Shown piece after piece: positions 57,533-64,000 of a stretch of 64,000 bases of DNA. Position 1 is the stretch's first letter, and each line of letters opens with the position of its first letter. The stretch is from Streptomyces sp. CBMA152. Lineage in GTDB: Bacteria > Actinomycetota > Actinomycetes > Streptomycetales > Streptomycetaceae. Location: assembly GCF_014596475.1 (NCBI RefSeq), contig NZ_MECJ01000029.1, forward strand, positions 186,001-250,000. Direction: 5' to 3'. Below the pieces are notes generated by a model, which was not told where the DNA came from, did not search any database, and saw only the letters and a list, made by a program, of their open reading frames with translations. Position numbers and translations under genes: made by a program.

Positions 57533-58063
57533 ATGACTGAACGGCCTCCGTACGTATCGGACTTGACCGAGACCGTCACGGAACTCCGCACTCTTCAGGT
57601 GGGGTTAGAGGTGGCGGAGGCGGGACGTAAAATCATGGCAATGAGAGACCCCGAAACAGAGAACTGGTCCTCCCCGGCAAGGCTGGTGAGGGAGTTCCAC
57701 ACCACCTTCGACCTGGACGCCCGCACCACGCCCACCGAGATCCCGCCCGACCTGGCCGCCCACCGCCGCGACCTCCTGGTCGAGGAGGCCGCCGAAGCGG
57801 CCGAGGTCTCGGTCGACGGCCCCCTGCCCCACCTGGCCCACGAACTCGCGGACGTCGTCTACGTGGCGTACGGCACCGCCCTGGTCCACGGCATCGACCT
57901 CGACGAGGTCATCGCGGAGATCCACCGCGCCAACATGACCAAACTGGGCCCGGACGGCCGCCCGTTGCTCCGCGCGGACGGCAAGGTCCTGAAGGGCCCG
58001 AACTACCGGGCACCGGATGTGTCGGAAGTGCTGCGGGGGCAGGGGTGGGAGGGGACGCCGTAA
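57533..58063 (+). CDS. MazG-like nucleotide pyrophosphohydrolase-type protein
   Basis: Residues from about 52 on read LVREFHTTFDLDAR, then RRDLLVEEAAEAAEVSVDG and LPHLAHELADVVYVAYGTALVHG. These are the EExxE and ExxD metal-binding helices of the MazG/all-alpha NTP pyrophosphatase fold, though the first motif here is EEAAEAAE. It should hydrolyse (d)NTPs, perhaps non-canonical ones. The start is uncertain: ATG 57533 gives 176 residues but includes a TTA codon near 57614, while ATG 57635 or 57641 is closer to homologue length. It lies 83 bp before the trailer end of the CRISPR array. Confidence 0.78.
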   Translation: MTERPPYVSDLTETVTELRTLQVGLEVAEAGRKIMAMRDPETENWSSPARLVREFHTTFDLDARTTPTEIPPDLAAHRRDLLVEEAAEAAEVSVDGPLPHLAHELADVVYVAYGTALVHGIDLDEVIAEIHRANMTKLGPDGRPLLRADGKVLKGPNYRAPDVSEVLRGQGWEGTP

Positions 58064-58146
58064 CCCCTGCGCGGCGCGCGCGGCCAGGAGCCGGAGGCCC
58101 AGCCTCCCTCCTGGCCCAGCGCGCCGCGCACCGCTGCTCCCGGATG

Positions 58147-59335
58147 GGATCAGCCCTGCACATGCGGGGACCACTTGTGGTCCGGCGACGGCGGCTCCAC
58201 CCAGAGGGGATCACCCCCGCACGCGCGAGGACCACCAACGGTGTGGTCGGCCGGTTCGGTGGAGACGAGGGACCACCCCCGCACGCGCGGGGACCACCCG
58301 ACCGGGCAGAAGGATGGCATCTCCACCGGGGGACCACCCCCGCATGCGCGGGGACCACGACAGCGACACCGGGCCGCGCGTCCTCGGATCGGGACCACCC
58401 CCGCACGCGCGGGGACCACTGGGGCACCGGCATCGAGCAGCAGGCGCTGGGGGACTACCCCCGCACGCGCGGGGGCCACCACGGGGGTGTTCAGGACGCG
58501 GGCGCACACCAGGGACCACCCCCGCATGCGCGGGGACCACGCGACCTCGGCCAGCCCCGGGATGAGGCGGTCAGGACCACCCCCGCACACGCGGGGACCA
58601 CGGCAGCCGCGCGAGGGTCGGGCAGACCTTCCTGGGACCACCCCCGCACGCGCGGGGACCACGCGGTTTTCCTGTTCGATCACTCGTACGAGTGGGGACC
58701 ACCCCCGCATGCGCGGGGACCACCCGGTGCCTGCGGTCCAGTTGGACACGAGGTAGGGACCACCCCCGCACGCGCGGGGACCACTCGGCACGAGGAGCGC
58801 GTCGCCCTGCTTGGCGGGGACCACCCCCGCACGCGCGGGGACCACGCGGCCGTCACGTCCGTGCTGTACGCGTCACCGGGACCACCCCCGCACGCGCGGG
58901 GACCACGACTTCTCGGGCTGGCACGCGAGCAGCGACGAGGGACCACCCCCGCACGCGCGGGGACCACAAGAGCAGGCCCGGGGCGGCCACGAAGAACTCG
59001 GGACCACCCCCGCACGCGCGGGGACCACCCGTACTCGATGGCCTGGCGGAGCAGCGCCTGGGGACCACCCCCGCACGCGCGGGGACCACCCAGGGCCTGG
59101 GCCACGAGGTAGTGGTGTCGGCGGGACCACCCCCGCACGCGCGGGGACCACCTGGAGCCGGTGGTGGTGGCCAGGGTGGAGGCGGGACCACCCCCGCACG
59201 CGCGGGGACCACATCCCGCGGATCGCGAACGGTCAGCCGCGCTGGGGACCACCCCCGCACGCGCGGGGACCACGTTCGACCTCAGAATCAGAGGAGGAAG
59301 CATGTCGGGACCACCCCCGCACGCGCGGGGACCAC
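58147..59335 (-). CRISPR. Type I-E CRISPR array, 20 repeats and 19 spacers
   Basis: A 28-base repeat (29 with a nearly constant flanking G) recurs with starts at 58147, 58208, 58270, 58331, 58392, 58452, 58513, 58574, 58635, 58696, 58757, 58818, 58879, 58940, 59001, 59062, 59124, 59185, 59246 and 59308. The period is 60-62, giving spacers of 32-34. On the minus strand the repeat begins GTGGTCCCCGCGCG and ends GGGGTGGTCC, with the inner CCCCGC...GCGGGG stem recognised by Cas6e. The copies at 58147 and 58208 are degenerate and that at 58452 has two changes, so the old trailer end is at the left. The leader and cas genes are at the right, hence minus-strand transcription. Confidence 0.97.
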
Positions 59336-59435
59336 AGCAGCCGACCTGCCGTTTCACCTCGCCCCACCCTCGTTTTTACTCACTGCAACACGCTCCGGCA
59401 TCAGGACCACCCACCCCCGCGCCGCCCAACTCCCC
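59336..59435 (-). promoter_or_regulatory. CRISPR leader
   Basis: This 100-bp stretch lies between the newest repeat and the cas2 stop. It contains an AT-rich patch (GTTTTTACTCACTGCAAC on the plus strand near 59371-59388) typical of I-E leaders, where array transcription and new-spacer integration are directed. A fragment resembling part of the repeat (GGACCACCCACCCCCGCGCC) starts at 59403. Confidence 0.75.
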
Positions 59436-59789
59436 CTACCCACCCCCGAACCGCCTCCGCTTCGCGGCCTTGCTCCAGCCCTGGCGTGGGGGGTTTGGGG
59501 GGCTTGCGGTGGGTGGAGGGGTGGGGCGGTGGATGAGCGTCAGGCCTTCGTGGTCCGTGGGGTGCCAGGCGTGGTCGTGGGTCTCGAAGGTGAAGCCCTG
59601 TTCCGTGTCTGTCTGGTAGGCGAGCAGGGCTCGGCCCTGGGCCGAGTACTGGCGTACTTCGGCCCACAGCACTTCGCGTACGCGTGTCGACGGCGAGCCG
59701 AGGAAGACGCCCGGCGAGATCTCCAGCAGCCATCGGGTGAGGAAACCCCGAAGGCCCGCCGGGCAGTTGGTGAGGACGATGACGGTCAC
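59436..59789 (-). CDS. cas2e: Cas2e, type I-E CRISPR adaptation protein
   Basis: The 117-residue protein starts MTVIVLTNCPAGLRGFLTRWLLEISPGVFLG, the I-E Cas2 (CasI-E CT1978-like) signature. A VRxxLW helix (VREVLWAEV) and the HDHAW motif follow. A C-terminal extension rich in Pro, Lys and Arg (PPNPPRQGWSKAAKRRRFGG) runs to the leader edge. It dimerises and bridges two Cas1 dimers in the integrase. Its start overlaps the cas1 stop by four bases. Confidence 0.93.
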   Translation of the reverse strand: MTVIVLTNCPAGLRGFLTRWLLEISPGVFLGSPSTRVREVLWAEVRQYSAQGRALLAYQTDTEQGFTFETHDHAWHPTDHEGLTLIHRPTPPPTASPPNPPRQGWSKAAKRRRFGGG

Positions 59790-60751
59790 CAGATCGGTTC
59801 GTCTCCGTAGTTGCGGCCACCGCTGACGTGTACGTCTCCGTCCGATTGGAGCGTCATGCGGTCACTGTCGGGCCCCTCCTCGGCTCCGGCTTGCCCCTCG
59901 CGGGTTCCGTCGTAGTCGAGGAGAGCCTTAATGTCGCGTACGCAACGGTCCAGCAGGCCGGTCTTGTTGATGCGGTCCCGCAGTGCCCTGCGTGTACGGG
60001 ACGCCACATCCTCCACGCCTTCGGCAGCCGCGTCGAAGGCCGCCGGGATGGCGACTTCTGTCTTGTAGAGGTCGGCCACGTCCAGCACGAAGGACCGTTC
60101 GTGGCCGGAGTGGACGAAACCCAGGCCGGGCGAGCAGCCGAGTGCGGCCACGACGGCATGCGCGACCCCGTACATGCACTGCGCCGCCGCCGTGACGCCC
60201 TGGTTCGGCGCGTCACCGGCGGAGAAGTCGTCACGGTGGTACTCCCGACGCTTCCAGGGCACACCTGTCCGTGCGGACTCCCGGCGGTAGCACTCCTTCA
60301 GCCGGCGGCCCTCCATGCTCAGCAGCTGCTGACGGGTGCGGCCCGCGGTGTCCTCGCCGGGGAATCGGAGACGGTACATGGCGCGGGCCACTTCGAGGCG
60401 TGAACGGCGATCCGCCCAGGCCATGGCCTGCGCCTCGACCAGGCCGGACGAGCGGGTCAGCGCTCGTCCGCCCGCGTAGAACCGCACGCCGTGTTCGCCC
60501 ACCCACACCGCCGCCGCACCGCACTCGCCGAGCACCGACATCGCCGGGTGGGTCACCCGCGTGCCGGGCCCCAGCAGCAGCGCGCCGATCGTGGCCGAGG
60601 GGATGTGGGTGACGCCGTCGGCGTCCGTTGCCGTGATGGCGTTGTCGTCGCGGTGAACGGTGCACCGTTCCAGATAGACGAAGGAGAGCCGGTCCCCGAC
60701 GCGGTTGAGCTCTCGCGGGGACGACGTTCCTCGCTTGCTGACGGTCGTCAT
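59786..60751 (-). CDS. cas1e: Cas1e, type I-E CRISPR integrase
   Basis: The 321-residue protein has the Cas1 metal site: E147 in LLSMEGRRLK, H214 in GFVHSGHERS and D227 in LDVADLYK. The N-terminal beta domain (RLSFVYLERCTVHRDDNAIT) is intact. It inserts new spacers at the leader end together with Cas2. The C-terminal tail of about 40 residues (after LLDYDGTREG) is acidic and variable. It begins four bases after the cas6e stop. Confidence 0.95.
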   Translation of the reverse strand: MTTVSKRGTSSPRELNRVGDRLSFVYLERCTVHRDDNAITATDADGVTHIPSATIGALLLGPGTRVTHPAMSVLGECGAAAVWVGEHGVRFYAGGRALTRSSGLVEAQAMAWADRRSRLEVARAMYRLRFPGEDTAGRTRQQLLSMEGRRLKECYRRESARTGVPWKRREYHRDDFSAGDAPNQGVTAAAQCMYGVAHAVVAALGCSPGLGFVHSGHERSFVLDVADLYKTEVAIPAAFDAAAEGVEDVASRTRRALRDRINKTGLLDRCVRDIKALLDYDGTREGQAGAEEGPDSDRMTLQSDGDVHVSGGRNYGDEPIW

Positions 60752-60755
60752 CGGC

Positions 60756-61526
60756 TCACCGCGCCGGGGCGATGGTCATCAGCCCGCAGCCGTACGCCTT
60801 CGCCTTGCCCAGACCGTGGGTGAGCGTGCGACGGAACGCGGCCAGGTCGGTGATCCGCAGGCGACCGTCGTACGTGACCTGGGTGAAGGTGACGTCGCGC
60901 CCTTTCCCCGAACTGCCACCAGTGCCACCGGTGCCGCCGACGGCCGCTGCGCCGAGCGCGCCCGCGCTTCGCTTGCCGAACTGCACCGGCGTACGGTCGT
61001 AAACGATCACTTCGTGCTCGTCGCCCGTGGCGAGCAGGCGTCGGTCGGCAGGCTTCTGCACCACCTCGAATCCGCCGCGCTCCTGCCGCTGCAGCAGCCA
61101 CCCGAGTTGATGCCGTCGCGTCACGTGCGCGGCCAGCTTATTGCGGGCGCCCGGTGCGTCGCCCGGCTTGCGGATGCTGTGGACGGGGTTGGCGGTGAGG
61201 CGGAAGTTCCAGGTGTCGCCCACTGCGAGGGCCCCCAGGAACTCTCCGTACGAGAACGTCGTCCAGCCCTGTTCAGGCAGGGTCGGCCAGCCTGCCTGCT
61301 CGACGAGATGGGTCAGGTCCGGCCGCCGGGGGCTCACGATGAACAGGTCCGTGCGGCCGGTCCCCGTGTGGTGGTCGACGCGCCACAGGACGCGGGGGCC
61401 CTCGCCGTCCCTGGTGGGGAGTTCGGGGAACGCCATGTTCACGGCGCCGTGCACATGGTGCGGCGAGCCGAAGAGGCGACGGGCTCCGGTGCGGGCGGTG
61501 TTGACGCGGAAGCGGGTGAGGTACAT
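60756..61526 (-). CDS. cas6e: Cas6e (CasE/Cse3), crRNA-processing endonuclease
   Basis: The 256-residue protein starts MYLTRFRVNTARTGARRLFGSPHHVHGAV when read through; H26 of the HHVH motif corresponds to the catalytic histidine of Cas6e. The duplicated ferredoxin-like fold ends with the glycine-rich loop HGLGKAKAYGCGLMTIAP. It cleaves the pre-crRNA at the base of the repeat stem and stays bound to the 3' hairpin. A Gly/Thr-rich insertion (GGTGGTGGSSGKG) lies between the domains. The start overlaps the cas5e stop by one base. Confidence 0.94.
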   Translation of the reverse strand: MYLTRFRVNTARTGARRLFGSPHHVHGAVNMAFPELPTRDGEGPRVLWRVDHHTGTGRTDLFIVSPRRPDLTHLVEQAGWPTLPEQGWTTFSYGEFLGALAVGDTWNFRLTANPVHSIRKPGDAPGARNKLAAHVTRRHQLGWLLQRQERGGFEVVQKPADRRLLATGDEHEVIVYDRTPVQFGKRSAGALGAAAVGGTGGTGGSSGKGRDVTFTQVTYDGRLRITDLAAFRRTLTHGLGKAKAYGCGLMTIAPAR

Positions 61527-62362
61527 CAGGGGTTCCTCGGGAAACGGTCTGCGGAGGTGGTGGCGGTGCGCGTGCCCCTGTCGACGACGGAGTCGCCAGT
61601 GGAGTCGGCGACGGGGAGGCCCGCCGTCGGATCGTGGTCGGGGCGTCCTGGGGCCGCCCCGTCGCGCGGCGGGGCGTCGGTCGTCTCGGTGAGGATGCCC
61701 CGGAGTGCGTACTGCCGGTGCCGTGGGTCGAAGCTGACCGGCCCGTCCCGCCACGACAGATGCGGCGTCTCGTGCGGTGGACAGTCCAGGAGCAGGTCTA
61801 GGGTCTCCGGCCCTAGCACCGCGGTGCCGGAGGCACCCACGGCACCGCTCGACGCCCCTCGGGCCGTCTGTCTGATGTACCAGCGGGAGGCCTGCCATGC
61901 GACCGTGCGCAGTGCCTGCTCCAGAGAGGTCTCCTCCAGCGGATCCCCCATGAGGACGGGGCGCGATGGCGGGCAGGAGCGCCGCCCGAGGTAGGGGAGG
62001 AAGCGGGGTGCCTGCATGGCGCGGTGCAGGCTGTGGATCAGTTCGTGGTCGCCCTCGACCCCGGCGACGAACACCGCGTCCGCGAGGTAGTACCGCTGCG
62101 ACAGCGGCATGGCCTTCCCGGAGTCACCGTGGTGCGCCGTGTGGAAGTCCCGTATCCGCGAGCCGGGTTGGTCGATCCGCACCCCGAACCGCAGTGCCGC
62201 CAGATCGGAGAGGTCGGCGTCCCTGGGGCGGCCTTGGGCAGCCGCCAGCAGGCCGAGAACACCGCTCTTCGTGGGCGCGGTCTCGGTGCTGCGGCGGGCG
62301 AAGCGCGCGGCGGAGCCCCAGGACTGCATCGGTCCCGCGAGGCGCAGCAGCAACACCGTCAT
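61526..62362 (-). CDS. cas5e: Cas5e (CasD), Cascade subunit
   Basis: The 278-residue protein begins MTVLLLRLAGPMQSWGSAARFARR, the I-E Cas5 opening, followed by TETAPTKSGVLGLLAAAQGR, the RAMP glycine-rich loop region. It caps the 5' handle of the crRNA in Cascade. The C terminus (about 235-278) is a disordered Asp/Pro/Thr-rich tail beyond the usual family length. ATG 62362 overlaps the cas7 stop by four bases; an upstream extension to 62551 runs antisense through no family-like sequence and is rejected. Confidence 0.94.
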   Translation of the reverse strand: MTVLLLRLAGPMQSWGSAARFARRSTETAPTKSGVLGLLAAAQGRPRDADLSDLAALRFGVRIDQPGSRIRDFHTAHHGDSGKAMPLSQRYYLADAVFVAGVEGDHELIHSLHRAMQAPRFLPYLGRRSCPPSRPVLMGDPLEETSLEQALRTVAWQASRWYIRQTARGASSGAVGASGTAVLGPETLDLLLDCPPHETPHLSWRDGPVSFDPRHRQYALRGILTETTDAPPRDGAAPGRPDHDPTAGLPVADSTGDSVVDRGTRTATTSADRFPRNP

Positions 62363-63555
62363 GCGCCGGCTCCCAGACGTTGCGCCACCGCATCCCCGAC
62401 CTCCCGGAGCAGTGTCTCCAGGGACGCCTCGGTCCCGAGCGGTGCCAGTGCCTTGGTCTCCGTGCCCACCCGGAGGACCCAGCTCTGCCCCTTGCCCACC
62501 AGCCCGTACTGCTTCTCCAACTCCGGTACGAATTCGGCGAGACGCTCGCAACTCTCTCTGAGGAAGCCGCCCGTCTCGGTCTTGGGCACGGGCTCTTCGA
62601 ATGCGCCGACGAAGCTGACCGGCCAGCGGTCACGGATCTTGACGATCACGGCGGAGGGCAGGGTGTGGTTGCCGAAGGTGTTGATCTTCCCGGTGGGCAG
62701 TGAGGTGATGAACGCCTCCAGGAAGGCGACCACTGCCCGTTCCACCGGTGTGCTCGGCCGTTCGTCCGGGCGCAGTCCCAGACCGAGGTTCCTCTCCAAT
62801 TCGTCGACGTCGACAGCGGCATAGCGGTAGAGCGTCGCCGAGTTGAAGTCGATGGTGCCGATCATCCCGGCGCCCGACTCGTCGTCCAGATTTCGATCAT
62901 CTACAGCCGTGTAGTAATCGGACTCAATGTCTGATTTATGCACGCTGATGGCGTGCGCCACCTGTGTCGCGGCCTCCACGTTCAGGTCGGCGGAGTCCGC
63001 GACCATCCGGCCGAACAGCGCGATGTCCACCGAATGCCGGGTGTCGACCGCCTTTCGCGCCCTGGCCTTGTTCTCCTTGAGGTGCTGCTGAAGAGCCTTC
63101 AGCTCACCGTCGGCGGCACCTTCCACCGCCAGCTCGGCGAGCGCGTCCAGCTGCCTGCTGCTCAGGAACATCAGATACGAGGACTCGGGTGCGGCTGTTT
63201 CGCCCTTCTCCCCGGCCTTCGTCTCCTTCCGCTTCGGCACCTCGATCTTGGATCCGGTGGCGATGCGCAGAGTCTCGGCGGCGAGCTCGATAGCCACCGG
63301 TTCGAGTGCGGCGTCACGGGCCGTGATCCGCTCGGCCAGGGCTTCGGCCACCTTCTTCGTGCGCACCCCGAGTTCTTCGGGGGAGAGCAGGTCGGTGAAG
63401 GCGGTACGGGTGGCGCGCTTCCAGGCCTGACTGGACACCCTGGCCCTTCGTACACCGCCGAAATAGGCCGACTTGGGTGTGCCTGTGTCGTCCCGGTTCA
63501 TGTTGCTCGGGGGAACGGTCTGGAGGATGTGGATGTCGAGAATGGTTCGGGGCAT
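62359..63555 (-). CDS. cas7e: Cas7e (CasC/Cse4), Cascade backbone subunit
   Basis: The 398-residue protein starts MPRTILDIHILQTVPPSNMNRDDTGTPKSAYFGGVRRARVSSQAWKRATR when read through, the characteristic Cse4 N terminus including the RVSSQAWKRA RNA-binding helix. The ALFGRMVADSADLNVEAATQVAHAISVH segment is also diagnostic. Six copies wrap the crRNA in Cascade. A Lys/Glu-rich insertion (EVPKRKETKAGEKGETAAPE) lies near 122-142. A longer frame to 63618 is rejected. Confidence 0.95.
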   Translation of the reverse strand: MPRTILDIHILQTVPPSNMNRDDTGTPKSAYFGGVRRARVSSQAWKRATRTAFTDLLSPEELGVRTKKVAEALAERITARDAALEPVAIELAAETLRIATGSKIEVPKRKETKAGEKGETAAPESSYLMFLSSRQLDALAELAVEGAADGELKALQQHLKENKARARKAVDTRHSVDIALFGRMVADSADLNVEAATQVAHAISVHKSDIESDYYTAVDDRNLDDESGAGMIGTIDFNSATLYRYAAVDVDELERNLGLGLRPDERPSTPVERAVVAFLEAFITSLPTGKINTFGNHTLPSAVIVKIRDRWPVSFVGAFEEPVPKTETGGFLRESCERLAEFVPELEKQYGLVGKGQSWVLRVGTETKALAPLGTEASLETLLREVGDAVAQRLGAGA

Positions 63556-63623
63556 CAGAGGTCTTCCGATCGTGTGGTCTCGTCGCTCTGCGCTGGGGAA
63601 GTGGTGGTCGTCAGCCACCGACG

Positions 63624-64000
63624 TCAGTCACCCATGTCGTCATCGGGGTCCCCGTGGTCTTCGGCGGGCGGGGTCCGGCCCGTATCGCCGTCATCGGTGC
63701 GGAGCGGCCCGGCATACGAGGCGTGCAGGCTCCGCCCCCAGTCGCCGCGGACACGGTCCCGACGTGCTTCGTACTGCCAGTCCTCGATCTGCTTGACGAG
63801 CAGGCCGTAGTCCAAGGGGATCCGGGCGCCTCGGAGGAGGATCACCATCTCGCGCAGGCGCGCGCCCAGGACCTCGATGTCGTCGGCGGCGCCGATCCGC
63901 ACGAACCGCTTGCGGACGGTCTCGCTCATCTCTTCCGTCTGCTGGGATCCGCTGCCCGCGGACTCGCCGGATCCCGTCTTCGCCAGGGCCAACCGCCGCA
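63624..64000 (-). CDS. cse2: Cse2 (CasB/Cas11e), C-terminal part, cut by window edge
   Basis: The visible ~125 residues contain LREMVILLRGARIPLDYGLLVKQIEDWQYEARRDRVRGDWGRSLH when read through, the Cse2 C-terminal signature with the RxxxRxxWGR end. The frame is open through base 64000, so the N terminus lies outside the window. A Thr/Asp/Pro-rich tail (TDDGDTGRTPPAEDHGDPDD) extends the usual end. Cse2 forms the small-subunit dimer that stabilises the R-loop. cse1 and cas3 are expected further upstream. Confidence 0.88.
   Translation of the reverse strand, partial: RRLALAKTGSGESAGSGSQQTEEMSETVRKRFVRIGAADDIEVLGARLREMVILLRGARIPLDYGLLVKQIEDWQYEARRDRVRGDWGRSLHASYAGPLRTDDGDTGRTPPAEDHGDPDDDMGD

Noticed and set aside
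58045..59810. Several long open frames across the array (up to 372 codons) with RTRGDH / PPPHARGP repeats
   Set aside because: They are translations of the CRISPR repeat in different frames; periodicity of 60-62 bases and the non-coding nature of spacers explain them.
1..64000. tRNA, rRNA, insertion-sequence transposase or integrase genes
   Set aside because: I looked in the intergenic gaps and found no cloverleaf with CCA-like ends, rRNA sequence or transposase motifs; absence is by eye only.

Overview
The window is about 72% G+C by eye, has strong third-position GC, short Streptomyces-style intergenic palindromes and gene families typical of the genus (WhiJ-type regulator with a DUF397 partner, snapalysin, small secreted proteins). 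From memory of the Streptomyces coelicolor map, the left half follows the conserved core near oriC: Ser/Thr kinases, LuxR-type regulator, a branched-chain/pyruvate dehydrogenase operon, then apeB, acyl-CoA dehydrogenase, aspS and metG. A perfect parS site inside the E2 gene fits an origin-proximal position. Synteny statements are recollection and were not computed.

Layout. 1-8951: two divergent Ser/Thr kinases, a phosphotransferase-fold protein, a PPOX-family flavoprotein, a response regulator and the E1alpha-E1beta-E2 operon. 9100-16424: membrane protein, GntR regulator with an MFS transporter, MDMPI-fold enzyme, nitrilase-family hydrolase, LURP-like protein, thioredoxin/NHL protein. 16439-20080: an islet of unfamiliar minus-strand genes (793-aa protein with a possible ParB-like stretch, 208-aa and 112-aa proteins) behind an 11-bp-arm inverted repeat; one gene looks frameshifted. 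20223-41861: mostly housekeeping genes (aminopeptidase, acyl-CoA dehydrogenase, SseB-like, pirin, AI-2E family permease, SpoIIE-type phosphatase, aspS, metG, vWA protein, LysR/snapalysin pair, FUSC exporter, oxidoreductase, EEP phosphatase). 41964-53592: accessory genes, including a TetR regulator, a tryptophanyl-tRNA synthetase behind a classical Trp-Trp leader-peptide attenuator, a sigma factor, MarR/SDR pair, a four-EF-hand protein, a WhiJ-like cluster and a DHA2-type efflux pump.

53950-64000 is the most defence-like part. A minus-strand operon encodes an XRE regulator, an ImmA/IrrE-type metallopeptidase, a seven-helix MAB_1171c-like membrane protein and a PAP2-like membrane protein. It is followed by a MazG-like gene and a type I-E CRISPR-Cas locus: an array of 20 repeats (58147-59335), its leader, and cas2, cas1, cas6e, cas5e, cas7 and part of cse2, all on the minus strand. 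cas3 and cse1 would lie beyond base 64000. The XRE/ImmA/membrane-protein operon and the 16.4-20.1 kb islet are the best candidates for poorly described systems.

Mosaic palindromic intergenic repeats recur at least nine times, mainly downstream of or between converging genes, where they may act as terminators.
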